64,000 bases of DNA from Archangium sp. (GTDB taxonomy: Bacteria; Myxococcota; Myxococcia; Myxococcales; Myxococcaceae): NCBI GenBank assembly GCA_022843845.1, contig JALHMW010000002.1:155559-219558 (forward strand), in the 5' to 3' direction. The translations under genes and the position numbers were made by a program. The notes beneath the pieces were generated by a model. That model saw only the letters and a program-made list of their open reading frames with translations, was not told the origin of the DNA and did no database searches. Positions 32,388 to 40,820 of this stretch are shown piece after piece (the first letter of the stretch is position 1; every line of letters begins with the position of its first letter).

Positions 32388-33293
32388 ATGAACCCACTCG
32401 AGCTCTTCTCGAATGAACTGGAGTCGCTGGTCACCCGCGCGGCACCTGGAGTCGTCGCCCTCGAGCATCGGCGCGGGAACGGTACCGGCCTCGGCCTGAC
32501 GCCCGATGGCTTCGTGCTCACCAACGAACACGTGGTGCGGCAGTCGCCGGGGCGCGTGCGGGTGCGGTTCTCGGACGGAGAGTGGAGCGAAGGCGAGGTC
32601 GTCGGCAAAGACGCCGCGACCGATCTCGCGGTGGTGAAGACCTCACGGCGATCGCTCGACGTGCTGCCGCTGGCCGATGGCGCGTCGGTGAAGGTGGGGC
32701 AGGTGGTGATCGCGCTCGGGCATCCGTTCGGGTTCGAGCGCAGCGTGACGTTCGGCGTGGTGAGCGCGCTGGAGCGTCGGCTGCCCGGGCGTGACGGCGC
32801 CTCGCTGGACGGGCTCATCCAGACCGACGCGGCGATCAACCCCGGCAACTCGGGAGGCCCGCTGCTGTCGGTGAAGGGCCAGGTCGTCGGCGTGAACACC
32901 GCGATGCTCCCGTTCGCGCAGGGCATCGGGTTCGCGGTGCCGTCGTCGACGGCGTCATGGGTCGCGGCGTTGTTGCTGCGTCATGGCGAGGTGAAGCGGC
33001 GGCTGCTCGGCATCTCGGCGCGCAACGAGACGTTCAAGCCCGAGCTCGCGTCGCAGGTCGGTCAACCGCGCGGTGTGCGGGTCGTCGAGACGGGCCGGGG
33101 CTCACCGGCAGCGGTCGGCGGCGTCGAGGCTGATGATCTCGTCGTGGGGCTGGGAGGCTCTCCCGTCAGCACCGTGGACGATCTGCAGCGGCTGATGGCG
33201 ATCGACTCGTCGTGGGTGATCGAGATCACCGTCTGGAGAAAGGGCGAGAAGGTCGTCCGTCAGGTGCGCCCGAACCAGCGCGCGGCCGCCTAA
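32388..33293 (+). CDS. HtrA/DegP-like serine protease with PDZ domain
   Basis: The 301-residue protease has an intact triad: His48 (VLTNEHVV), Asp79 (AATDLAV) and Ser155 (INPGNSGGPL). One PDZ domain occupies about 205-300 (GVRVVETGRGSPAAVGGVEADDLVVGLGG). It is shorter than DegP and, like its neighbour, lacks an evident signal peptide. The ATG at 32388 is used; the frame is open much further back inside the preceding gene but without homology. Its stop overlaps the convergent PHP gene stop by four bases. The tandem with the His-less paralogue suggests a mixed complex. Confidence 0.9.
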   Translation: MNPLELFSNELESLVTRAAPGVVALEHRRGNGTGLGLTPDGFVLTNEHVVRQSPGRVRVRFSDGEWSEGEVVGKDAATDLAVVKTSRRSLDVLPLADGASVKVGQVVIALGHPFGFERSVTFGVVSALERRLPGRDGASLDGLIQTDAAINPGNSGGPLLSVKGQVVGVNTAMLPFAQGIGFAVPSSTASWVAALLLRHGEVKRRLLGISARNETFKPELASQVGQPRGVRVVETGRGSPAAVGGVEADDLVVGLGGSPVSTVDDLQRLMAIDSSWVIEITVWRKGEKVVRQVRPNQRAAA

Positions 33294-34105
33294 CGACAGC
33301 GGGCCTCGAGCCTCGCGAACTCCGCGGGGTCCATGCCCACGGCGCCGAAGTGCCGGTCGGGAGCCACTTTCACCCCGTGGAAATCGCTCCCGGCCGTCGG
33401 CACGAGGTCGAGCTCCTTCGCCCAGCCCAACAGTTGTTCGCGCTGCGACGGCGGGTGATCGGAGTGGTGCACTTCGATGCCGTCCAGGCCCAGGCTCTTG
33501 AGGTGCTCGAGCTCGTAGCGATTCACGCGCGAGGAGCCCGGGTGCGCGACGGTGGCCGTGCCGTGCGAGGCGTGAATGAGCTCGATCGCCTGCTCCGGCG
33601 TGACGTCGAAGCGGGCCACGGCTGCGGGCTTGCCATCGCCGAGGAAGCGGCTGAACGCCTCCTGCGTCGAGGTGCAGTAGTTGTTGTTCACCAGCCAGCG
33701 CGCGAGGTGTGGCCGCGCGAGGTGGCCGTCTCCGGCGATCGCCTTCACCGCTTCGAACGTCACGGGGAAGCCCAGCGCCTTCAGCTTTTCGACCATCAAC
33801 CCCATGCGCTTCTCGCGAAACGACTTCAGCTCGACGTCGAACGAGGCGAGGCGGGCGAAGGTGCGATCGACGAAGTGCCCGAGGATGTGGACCTCGCGGT
33901 TGTTGAGGTGCGCCGAGATCTCGATGCCGGGGACGAGCCGCATCCCGTGCTCCTTCGCGGCGGCCTCACAGGCCTCGAGCCCTGTGACCGTGTCGTGGTC
34001 GGTGACGGCCAGGACGGTGATCTTCGCCTTCGCCGCCATGGCGATCTGCTCCGCTGGCGGGTGCTGTCCGTCGCTCGCCGTGGTGTGCGAGTGCAGGTCG
34101 ATCAT
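33290..34105 (-). CDS. PHP-domain phosphoesterase (TrpH/YciV-like)
   Basis: The 271-residue product carries all PHP metal-binding motifs: IDLHSHTTASDG (start), AVTDHDTVTG, PGIEISA, a mid-domain VAHPG and the C-terminal GSDFHG. Homologues (TrpH, RNase AM) remove 5' nucleotides from RNA ends or hydrolyse 3',5'-nucleoside bisphosphates. The ATG at 34105 is preceded by AAAGGA. Single gene; 64 bases separate it from the divergent Rrf2 gene. Confidence 0.9.
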   Translation of the reverse strand: MIDLHSHTTASDGQHPPAEQIAMAAKAKITVLAVTDHDTVTGLEACEAAAKEHGMRLVPGIEISAHLNNREVHILGHFVDRTFARLASFDVELKSFREKRMGLMVEKLKALGFPVTFEAVKAIAGDGHLARPHLARWLVNNNYCTSTQEAFSRFLGDGKPAAVARFDVTPEQAIELIHASHGTATVAHPGSSRVNRYELEHLKSLGLDGIEVHHSDHPPSQREQLLGWAKELDLVPTAGSDFHGVKVAPDRHFGAVGMDPAEFARLEARCR

Positions 34106-34169
34106 GGAGTCCTTTGTAGCGGCCTCTCCCGGTCGGCACCACCCGGGTGTGCTAGGGGTAGGAGCTTCA

Positions 34170-34655
34170 ATGGCCCACGCATTCCAGATCTCGCGCAAGA
34201 TGGAGTACGGCACCCGCGCGATGGTGTTTCTGGCCTCGTTGCCTGATGGCATGACGACCTCGTTCCGCGAGATCGGCCGGAAGATGGACATCCCCGGCGA
34301 CTTCCTCGCGAAGATCCTCAAGACGCTGGCGAAGTCGAAGCTGGTGCGCTCGACGCGCGGCTCGCACGGTGGCTACGCCCTGGCGCAGCCGGCTTCGAGC
34401 ATCAGCTTCCTCGACGTCATCGAGGCGCTCGAGGGGCCGGTGAACGTCAATGTCTGCACGGCGAGCGATCACGACGGCTGCGCCTTCACCGGCGCGTGCA
34501 CGATGTACGGCGTGTGGCGCTCAGGTCAGGAGCGCATGCTCGAGGTCTACCGGGCCACCAGGCTCGACAAGCTCGCGATGCGCAGCCTGCGCCACGAGTC
34601 ACCGGTGCTCAAAGCGCAGCAGAAGGCCGCCTCGGCGAAACTCTCGGCCCGCTGA
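34170..34655 (+). CDS. Rrf2-family transcriptional regulator with three cysteines
   Basis: The 161-residue regulator has the winged-helix N-terminus (ISRKMEYGTRAMVFLASLP; REIGRKMDIPGDFLAKILKTL; STRGSHGGYALA). A cysteine cluster at about residues 93-110 (VCTASDHDGCAFTGAC; C-x7-C-x5-C) in the family's usual place suggests an iron-sulphur cluster, as in IscR, NsrR and RsrR. The regulated genes are unknown; no iscS/iscU genes follow. The ATG at 34170 has a GGAG site. Confidence 0.9.
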   Translation: MAHAFQISRKMEYGTRAMVFLASLPDGMTTSFREIGRKMDIPGDFLAKILKTLAKSKLVRSTRGSHGGYALAQPASSISFLDVIEALEGPVNVNVCTASDHDGCAFTGACTMYGVWRSGQERMLEVYRATRLDKLAMRSLRHESPVLKAQQKAASAKLSAR

Positions 34656-34660
34656 AACGA

Positions 34661-34697
34661 CTTCGGCACGACCACCACGCGGGCGACCGTGCCGAAG
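34661..34697. terminator. Bidirectional terminator between Rrf2 gene and convergent lipoprotein gene
   Basis: A perfect ten-pair stem CTTCGGCACG / CGTGCCGAAG around a 17-base loop begins five bases after the Rrf2 stop and ends 22 bases from the stop of the convergent gene. Flanking T content is low. Confidence 0.65.
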
Positions 34698-34718
34698 GAC
34701 TTAGTGTGGCTGCCCTGA

Positions 34719-36785
34719 CTACGGGATGACGTTCACGTTGAGCGACACCGGCTGGCCTTGCTGGCCACGGCTGTCCCACACGGTGAGGTTGATGCGGTAC
34801 AGGCCGGGGCCGGGCAGCGCGACCACGGCCTTGTCAACCATGCCGCGCGTGTTGGGAGTGACCGACATCGCGCTGGCGCCCTGCGGGAAGGGCGCGAGCA
34901 GCTGGAACCGGTACTCGCGCGGCTTGCCCATCGTCATGCCGTCGGAGTCGGTGCTGTCGAAGCCCGATACGGTCATCGTCTTCGGCGACTGCGAGATCAT
35001 CGACAACTGCACCGTCATCTGAGACTCGGTGCCGGAGACGCTGCAGTTGGGGTCGCTCAGCAGCTGCGCCGGGATGCAGCCCTTGAGGACCGCGATCGGC
35101 GGCGGGTCGAAGGGCGAGGCCGAGATGATGTTGATCTCCTTCGTGCCGGCCGGCGGGCCGAAGAACGGGTCGTTCGAGAGGATCTTCAGCTTGCCGACCT
35201 GCATGCCGCCCGAGGGAGGACGGTTGTACTGAATCGCCGTCTCGACCCGCATGCCCGGGGGCACGCTCGTGTTGGGCGCGATTCGCGGGTCGATGATCGA
35301 GAAGAACATGCTCGGGTCGATGCCGACCTGGTTGATGACGAGCGTGCCGCACTGCGACGAGTCGGTGCCGCCATCGGACAAGCGCCGCGTGTTCCCGATG
35401 AAGAACGACTGGGCCGACATCGGCGTCTGTGGGTTGTTGAAGTTCACCTCGTCGAGAGTGTCGAGGCAGGGCTGACGGCCACCGAAGAGCGCGAACGACA
35501 CGTCGCCGGAGGGGATGTCGCCCGCCACGAAGACCGACTTCAGCTGCAGCTCGTCGATGACGTAGAGCGGCATGTCGTTGTGGGTCACTTCGAGGGTGAT
35601 CGACATGCCGGGGTTGATGGTCGTGCCGGTCGGGTTCATCGCGAGGTTGAAGCGGCCGCTCTGACCGCTGGTCGGCATGCCGCTCGACTTGAACTTCACG
35701 TCGCTGATGCGCACCTGCGCGTTGCCGTCGTTGCGGACGATGAAGCGCGCGCGGTCGGCGATCTTCGGAGAGTTGCCGCAGTTGTCCGACATGCGCGAGT
35801 AGTCACACGAGGTGGGCGTCGCCGAGAGGGCAGGGCGCAGGCCTTCACCACGCAGGCTGAGCACGCCCGGCGCCGAGATGGGCGCCATGTTCACGGGGTC
35901 GTTCGAGTCGACGATGATGAAGCCGCTCTTCGTCTCGTTGCCCGGGCCGGTGTCGGTCGGCTTGAACTCGATGGTGGCCTCGATGGTGTCGGTGCCGTCG
36001 GCCTTGTTGAGCGAAATTGGCGCGGCGATCGACGGCGACGCGGGGCTGACGAGCTTGAAGTCGGGCGACTCGGTGCCGAGCGTGTCGATGCCGACCTTGA
36101 TCGCGCTGATCTTCAGCGCAGGGCAGCCCTTGTTCTTGATGCGGATCTTCTTGGTGATGGTCGTCTCGAACTGAACGAGCGGGAAGCCGAGCTCGCAGTC
36201 GGTGAAGATCGATCCCTGCTCGCACACCGTGAAGCCGCCGTCCTCCATCTGCACGCCCGTCTCGAGCGTGGGCTGCGAGGGCAGGTCGAGGCCGGTGCCG
36301 ATGAGGGTGATCACGGGATCCGTCTTCGTCTCAGCGTCCTGGTCGTCGATGGTCAGCGTCGCCGAGTGCGCCCCCTTCTTCTTCGGAGCGAACGCCACCT
36401 CGAAGGTGATCTCTTCCCCCGTCGTGATGTCGAGCTCGTACGGCACGGTCACGACCGTGAAGGCACCGGCGTCTCCACCAGCGACGCGCAGCTGAAACGC
36501 GTCGGCGTCAGCGCCCGAGAACGTGAACTTCGCCTTGGCGGGCGCCCGTCCCGTGAGGTTGGAGAGGACGACGGGCTCAGCGTCGGGGAAGACGTCACGC
36601 ACGGCCTGGTTGTTCTCGTCGCGATTCGGGCAGGCGGTGAAGTCGATCGCGGCGAGCGTGGCGCCGTTCGAGTCGTTCGTGCGGAGGTCGGGCCTGGGCG
36701 TCATGACGCCAGGGCCACCACACCTACAGCCCGCCGCGCTGAGGACGACGGTCACAACGAGAGATGAGAGTCGGGTCATTCGCAC
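34719..36785 (-). CDS. Choice-of-anchor D-type large lipoprotein
   Basis: The 688-residue product has a lipoprotein signal (VLSAAGC, Cys20) and a chain of Ig-like beta domains. They have the choice-of-anchor D/ASH-type pattern, for example GEEITFEVAFAPKKKGAHSATLTI near residue 130 and later VEIEFKPTDTG and LSLRGEGLRPAL-like ends. The C-terminal about 100 residues resemble a PKD-like fold (YRINLTVWDSRGQQG). It is probably an outer-surface structural protein. Start: GTG 36785 is five bases from GGAG, ATG 36779 is eleven; the GTG is preferred but not certain. Confidence 0.82.
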   Translation of the reverse strand: MRMTRLSSLVVTVVLSAAGCRCGGPGVMTPRPDLRTNDSNGATLAAIDFTACPNRDENNQAVRDVFPDAEPVVLSNLTGRAPAKAKFTFSGADADAFQLRVAGGDAGAFTVVTVPYELDITTGEEITFEVAFAPKKKGAHSATLTIDDQDAETKTDPVITLIGTGLDLPSQPTLETGVQMEDGGFTVCEQGSIFTDCELGFPLVQFETTITKKIRIKNKGCPALKISAIKVGIDTLGTESPDFKLVSPASPSIAAPISLNKADGTDTIEATIEFKPTDTGPGNETKSGFIIVDSNDPVNMAPISAPGVLSLRGEGLRPALSATPTSCDYSRMSDNCGNSPKIADRARFIVRNDGNAQVRISDVKFKSSGMPTSGQSGRFNLAMNPTGTTINPGMSITLEVTHNDMPLYVIDELQLKSVFVAGDIPSGDVSFALFGGRQPCLDTLDEVNFNNPQTPMSAQSFFIGNTRRLSDGGTDSSQCGTLVINQVGIDPSMFFSIIDPRIAPNTSVPPGMRVETAIQYNRPPSGGMQVGKLKILSNDPFFGPPAGTKEINIISASPFDPPPIAVLKGCIPAQLLSDPNCSVSGTESQMTVQLSMISQSPKTMTVSGFDSTDSDGMTMGKPREYRFQLLAPFPQGASAMSVTPNTRGMVDKAVVALPGPGLYRINLTVWDSRGQQGQPVSLNVNVIP

Positions 36786-36835
36786 GAAAACTCCAATGAA
36801 TCGGCCAGAGGGTTGCGTGTATACCCGCGCCGCCC

Positions 36836-38011
36836 ATGGCTACCAAGACCCAGCAGCAGCAGAAGCTCCGAAAGGCGTACGACGGAGCGCGAAACGTGAA
36901 CCCCCGGCCCATCACGGGCAAGGAGTCGGCCCTCGAGCTGCTGGAGCACGCCTTCGGGGCCTACGTCGGCCGTCAGGAGCGCATCGCCTTCGAGCTGATG
37001 AAGCGCTCCCTCGAAGAGAACGCGTCGATCTTCCTCACGCTCTCGGGCGCCATGACACCGGCGGGCCTGCACCAGAGCTGTTTAATTCCATTGGTGGAGT
37101 CGGGCGTCATCAGCGCCGTCACCACCACGGGCGCCAACCTGTACCACGACGCGCACCGCATCATTCGGCACCAGATCCGCGAGATCAACCCGAACGCCGG
37201 TGACCTGCAGTACCGCCTCGCGCGCGTCATTCGCATCTACGATCTGGGCTTCTGGGAAGAGGCACTGCTCGACACCGATCGGCTCTTCTCGGCGATCATC
37301 TCGGGCCCTGACTTCCAGAAGAAGATGACGACGCCCGAGTTCCACTTCCTGCTCGGCAAACACATCAACGCCATCGAGCAGGAGCTGGGCGTCGAGCAGC
37401 CGTCGTTCCTCTCGACCTGCTACCGCCGCGGCGTGCCCATCTGGTCGGGCGCCGTGCAGGACGGCTCGATCTTCCTCAACGTCGTGAAGCTGCGAAAGCT
37501 GCTCGGCCCCGCGTTCAAGTTCGAGCTCGACATCAACGACGACGTCTACTCGATGGCCGCGATGCAGCACTTCTGCCGTCACAACTTCGACGGCAAGCTG
37601 GCGATCTGGATCCTCGGTGGCGGCGTGCCGAAGAACTACACGCTCCAGGGAGAGCCGCTGCTCGATCAGATCCTCAACGTGCCGACGCACGGCTTCGACA
37701 TCGACGTGCAGTTCTGCGTCGACCCGGTCGACAACGGCGCGCTCTCGAGCTGCCCCGCCGGCGAAGGCCACACCTGGGGCAAGGTCTCGGTCGAGGCCGT
37801 CGAGACGGGCTCGATGTACTGCCACACCGACGTCACCGCCGTCTTCCCGTGGCTGACGCACGCGCTCTTCCAGCTCAAGGTCAGCAAGCGAAAGCACTTC
37901 CGCCTGATGGACAAGCTCGACGAGGCGGTCGCCTTCCTCGACGCCGACGTGAAGAAGCGCGCGAAGGGGCTGATGAGCACGCTGAAGTGGGACGTGTCAG
38001 AGGTGAAGTGA
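36836..38011 (+). CDS. Deoxyhypusine synthase-family protein
   Basis: The 391-residue product is similar over its length to deoxyhypusine synthase, which in eukaryotes and archaea moves an aminobutyl group from spermidine to eIF5A. Key parts are SGAMTPAGL (about 70-78), SAVTTTGANLYHD (about 93-105), GVPKNYTLQ (about 263-271) and the catalytic-lysine segment HTWGKVSVEA, with Lys316 in the WGK motif. Bacteria have no eIF5A, so it may make homospermidine or modify another target; this cannot be told from sequence. ATG at 36836. It stands alone with its own gap on both sides. Confidence 0.88.
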   Translation: MATKTQQQQKLRKAYDGARNVNPRPITGKESALELLEHAFGAYVGRQERIAFELMKRSLEENASIFLTLSGAMTPAGLHQSCLIPLVESGVISAVTTTGANLYHDAHRIIRHQIREINPNAGDLQYRLARVIRIYDLGFWEEALLDTDRLFSAIISGPDFQKKMTTPEFHFLLGKHINAIEQELGVEQPSFLSTCYRRGVPIWSGAVQDGSIFLNVVKLRKLLGPAFKFELDINDDVYSMAAMQHFCRHNFDGKLAIWILGGGVPKNYTLQGEPLLDQILNVPTHGFDIDVQFCVDPVDNGALSSCPAGEGHTWGKVSVEAVETGSMYCHTDVTAVFPWLTHALFQLKVSKRKHFRLMDKLDEAVAFLDADVKKRAKGLMSTLKWDVSEVK

Positions 38012-38015
38012 CCTT

Positions 38016-38060
38016 GCTGCAACGGTTGTCGGTCGTCAGGTGTGCACTGCAGGTTGCAGC
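38016..38060 (+). repeat. Inverted repeat after deoxyhypusine-synthase-like gene
   Basis: Perfect eight-base arms GCTGCAAC (38016-38023) and GTTGCAGC (38053-38060) are separated by 29 bases and followed by CTTTCGCCTTGTCT. It may be a terminator for the upstream gene or an operator for the PP2C gene, which starts at 38127. Confidence 0.45.
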
Positions 38061-38126
38061 CTTTCGCCTTGTCTGGCTTCACCCGCGCTCCTACAGTCGC
38101 GGTCTTCTTTCAGAGGGAAACCCTTC

Positions 38127-39398
38127 GTGATCAGCACCGAAGCGCACGGCAAGACCGACGTCGGCCGCAAGCGTCAGCACAACGAAGACGCGATGCTCGT
38201 GGACCCCGCGGGGGGTCTGTACATCGTCGCCGACGGCATGGGCGGTCACGCGGCCGGTGAGGTCGCGAGTCTGCGCTCCGTGGAGGTCGTCAAGGCCCAC
38301 CTCGCGGCGAACAAGAGCATCCTGAAGGACCTCGCGAAGGATCCCACCCAGAGCAACCGGGCGGCCGCGTCGTCACTGGTCGAGGTCGCGGTGCAGCGCG
38401 CCTGCGCCGACATCTACAAGACGGCCACCAGCGACTCGACCAAGCGCGGCATGGGCACGACGTTCGTGTGCCTCGTCGTCTCGGGCTCGAAGGGCGTCAT
38501 CGGCCATGTCGGCGACAGCCGCGTCTACCTGGTGCGCAACGGCCAGTGTCACCGGCTCACCGAAGATCACACCCTGATCGCGGCGCAGCTCAAGGCCGGC
38601 ACCATCACGAAGGACCAGGCGGCCACCAGCCAGTACCGCAACGTCATCACCCGCGCCGTCGGCATTCAGGAGTCGGTGCAGGTCGACACGCTGATCGTCG
38701 ATCTCGTGCCGGGCGACGTCTTCGTCCTCTGCTCCGACGGTCTGCACGGCTACCTGAGCGATGAAGAGGTCGGCGCGCTCGTCACCTCGACGCCCATCAC
38801 GGAGCAGCCCGATCGGTTCATCGCGCTGGCGAACGAGCGTGGCGGCAAAGACAACATCACCACCGTCGTCCTGTCCGTGCGTGGTGACGCCGAGAGCGCG
38901 CAGGAAGAAGTCGTCGAAGCGCAGTCGCGCATGGAGGCCCTGAAGAAGATCCCGCTCTTCAGGCACCTCACCTACAAGGAGCAGACGGCGGTGCTGTCGA
39001 TTGCGACGACGCGCACCTTCCCAGCCGGCCGCGAGATCGTCACCGAAGGCCAGCCGGGTGAAGAGCTGTTCGTCGTGATTCGTGGCCGCGTCGGTGTCGA
39101 AAAAGGTGGCGTCGAGATCGCAGAGCTTCGCGCCGGCGGTCACTTCGGCGAGATGGGGCTCATCGACAACGCGCCGCGCTCCGCGACCGTGCGAGCCCAT
39201 GAGCCGACCCGCGTGATGGTCATCTCCCGGCCCGATCTCATGGCGCTGATGAAGAAGGAGTCGATCCTCGCGGTGAAGCTCCTGTGGAGCTTCGTGCAGG
39301 TGCTGTCCGACCGGTTGCGAGAGACGAACTCCGAGCTGTCCGAGGCCCGCCAGGAGCTCGCGGCGGTCCAGGCGATCAATCCCTTCACCGAAGAGTGA
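38127..39398 (+). CDS. PP2C-type protein phosphatase fused to a cyclic-nucleotide-binding domain
   Basis: The 423-residue product from the GTG at 38127 begins with a complete PP2C domain (about 5-255): DVGRKRQHNEDA, VADGMGGHAAGE, GMGTTFV, GHVGDSRVYL, CSDGLHGYLSD and GKDNITTVV. After a short helical linker, residues about 270-390 form a cNMP-binding domain. Its phosphate-binding cassette is GEMGLIDNAPRSATV, keeping the Glu and Arg that contact the cyclic nucleotide. A C-terminal helix follows. It probably dephosphorylates Ser/Thr kinase targets under cyclic nucleotide control. No kinase gene lies in the window. It is followed by the FadL-like gene after eight bases. Confidence 0.93.
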   Translation: MISTEAHGKTDVGRKRQHNEDAMLVDPAGGLYIVADGMGGHAAGEVASLRSVEVVKAHLAANKSILKDLAKDPTQSNRAAASSLVEVAVQRACADIYKTATSDSTKRGMGTTFVCLVVSGSKGVIGHVGDSRVYLVRNGQCHRLTEDHTLIAAQLKAGTITKDQAATSQYRNVITRAVGIQESVQVDTLIVDLVPGDVFVLCSDGLHGYLSDEEVGALVTSTPITEQPDRFIALANERGGKDNITTVVLSVRGDAESAQEEVVEAQSRMEALKKIPLFRHLTYKEQTAVLSIATTRTFPAGREIVTEGQPGEELFVVIRGRVGVEKGGVEIAELRAGGHFGEMGLIDNAPRSATVRAHEPTRVMVISRPDLMALMKKESILAVKLLWSFVQVLSDRLRETNSELSEARQELAAVQAINPFTEE

Positions 39399-39406
39399 GA
39401 GGTCTC

Positions 39407-40735
39407 GTGAACCGATTCGTGCGCGTCGCGCTGGTGGCGTGTGTCGTTTCGGTGTCAGCGTCGGCAGACCCGTTCCCGCTCTATGGCTACGGGCCTCGCG
39501 CGGCGGCGATGGGCGGCGCGATGACCGCCGAGGCCAACGACTACACCGCGACCTTCTACAACCCCGCGTTGCTCACCCGGAGCACTCAGCTCAACTTCGG
39601 GTTCTCGTTTCAGTTCCACCGGCTGATCCCCGAGATCACCTCGAAGGATCTCGCCAAGCCCATCGACTGCGCGCAGTGCGCTCCGGCGGACAACGTCGGC
39701 ACGTCGACGGGCTTCGTGTTTCCGCTCGCGGGCAAGGTGAAGAACCGCGTCGCGATCGGCGTGGGCCTGTATCTGCCGACGAGCGTCTTCGTTCGAGTGA
39801 ACGCCCCCGACGCGGCGCAGCCGTACTGGTACCGGTACAACGGCAACCTCGAGCGCTTCGTGCTGCACCTCGGCGTCGGCATCAAGATCACCGACTGGCT
39901 CAGCGTGGGGCCCGGCGTCTCGGTGCTCGCCAACCTGCAGGGCAAGATCGGCGGCGGAGGCGGTGCGACGGCGAAGGTCGATCTCTTCTCGCGCAACGTG
40001 AAGGTGAAGGAGCTCGATGCCTCGCTCACCACGCGCATCGCCCCGACGTTCGGCGTGCTGGTGACGCCCATGAAGTCGCTGCGAATCGGCGCCACCTACC
40101 GCTACGAGATCCTCTTGCCGGTCACGATCCCGGCGGTCGTCGATCTCGAGGGCATCGGCACGCTGCTGCTCTCGGTGAACGCGATCTCGCACTACTCGCC
40201 GCATCAGATCTCGTTCGGCGCTGCGTGGGACGCGACCGAGCAGCTGACCGTCACGCTCGATGGCGAGTACCAGCACTGGAGCGCGGCGCCGTCGCCCTAT
40301 GTCTCGCTGAACGTCGATCTCGCTGGCCCGACACTCGCGGCGCTCGGCATCGACAAGGCGCTCGATTTGAACTCACCGGCCACGCCGCCCGGGTTCGTGA
40401 ACACGCTCGGCGTTCGGATCGGTGGGGAGTACCGCGTCTCGGACCGCTTCTCGGCGCGGCTCGGCGGGTATTACCGGCCCACGCCGGTGCCGCTGCAGAA
40501 CACCGTCAACAGCAACCTGCTCGATGGCAACGCGATCGGCCTGGCGACCGGCATCGGCTTCAACTTCCCTGATCCGCTCGAGATCTTCGCGCACCCCATT
40601 CAGATCGATCTCGCCGCACAGGTGACGTTCATTCTGCCGCGCGACGCGACCAAGCCGTCGTTCGACACGCTGCCGTCGTACTCGTACTCGGCGCGAGTAG
40701 TCGGTGGCACGGCGATGATCCGCTACGACTTCTAA
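39407..40735 (+). CDS. FadL/OmpP1-family outer-membrane protein
   Basis: The 442-residue product from the GTG at 39407 has a signal peptide (to about SASA, residue 19). It then has the FadL-type N-terminus (YGYGPRAAAMGGAMTAEANDYTATFYNPALL), which forms the hatch domain. About 14 amphipathic strands follow to the terminal GGTAMIRYDF with a C-terminal Phe. It is a likely channel for hydrophobic compounds across the outer membrane. Probably co-transcribed with the PP2C-cNMP gene. Confidence 0.9.
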   Translation: MNRFVRVALVACVVSVSASADPFPLYGYGPRAAAMGGAMTAEANDYTATFYNPALLTRSTQLNFGFSFQFHRLIPEITSKDLAKPIDCAQCAPADNVGTSTGFVFPLAGKVKNRVAIGVGLYLPTSVFVRVNAPDAAQPYWYRYNGNLERFVLHLGVGIKITDWLSVGPGVSVLANLQGKIGGGGGATAKVDLFSRNVKVKELDASLTTRIAPTFGVLVTPMKSLRIGATYRYEILLPVTIPAVVDLEGIGTLLLSVNAISHYSPHQISFGAAWDATEQLTVTLDGEYQHWSAAPSPYVSLNVDLAGPTLAALGIDKALDLNSPATPPGFVNTLGVRIGGEYRVSDRFSARLGGYYRPTPVPLQNTVNSNLLDGNAIGLATGIGFNFPDPLEIFAHPIQIDLAAQVTFILPRDATKPSFDTLPSYSYSARVVGGTAMIRYDF

Positions 40736-40820
40736 CCGCTCAGGAACCGGTCGAAGGTTCAGGATGTCTGCACGGTCGCCGGTGTTAACGGATCGGCTGC
40801 TGTAGGCTCTTGAACTCCAC

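Noticed and set aside
34758..36767. A 669-codon plus-strand open frame antisense to the choice-of-anchor D lipoprotein
   Set aside because: Product is repetitive Arg/Val/Asp-rich with no domain; the minus-strand product has a lipoprotein signal and Ig-like domains.
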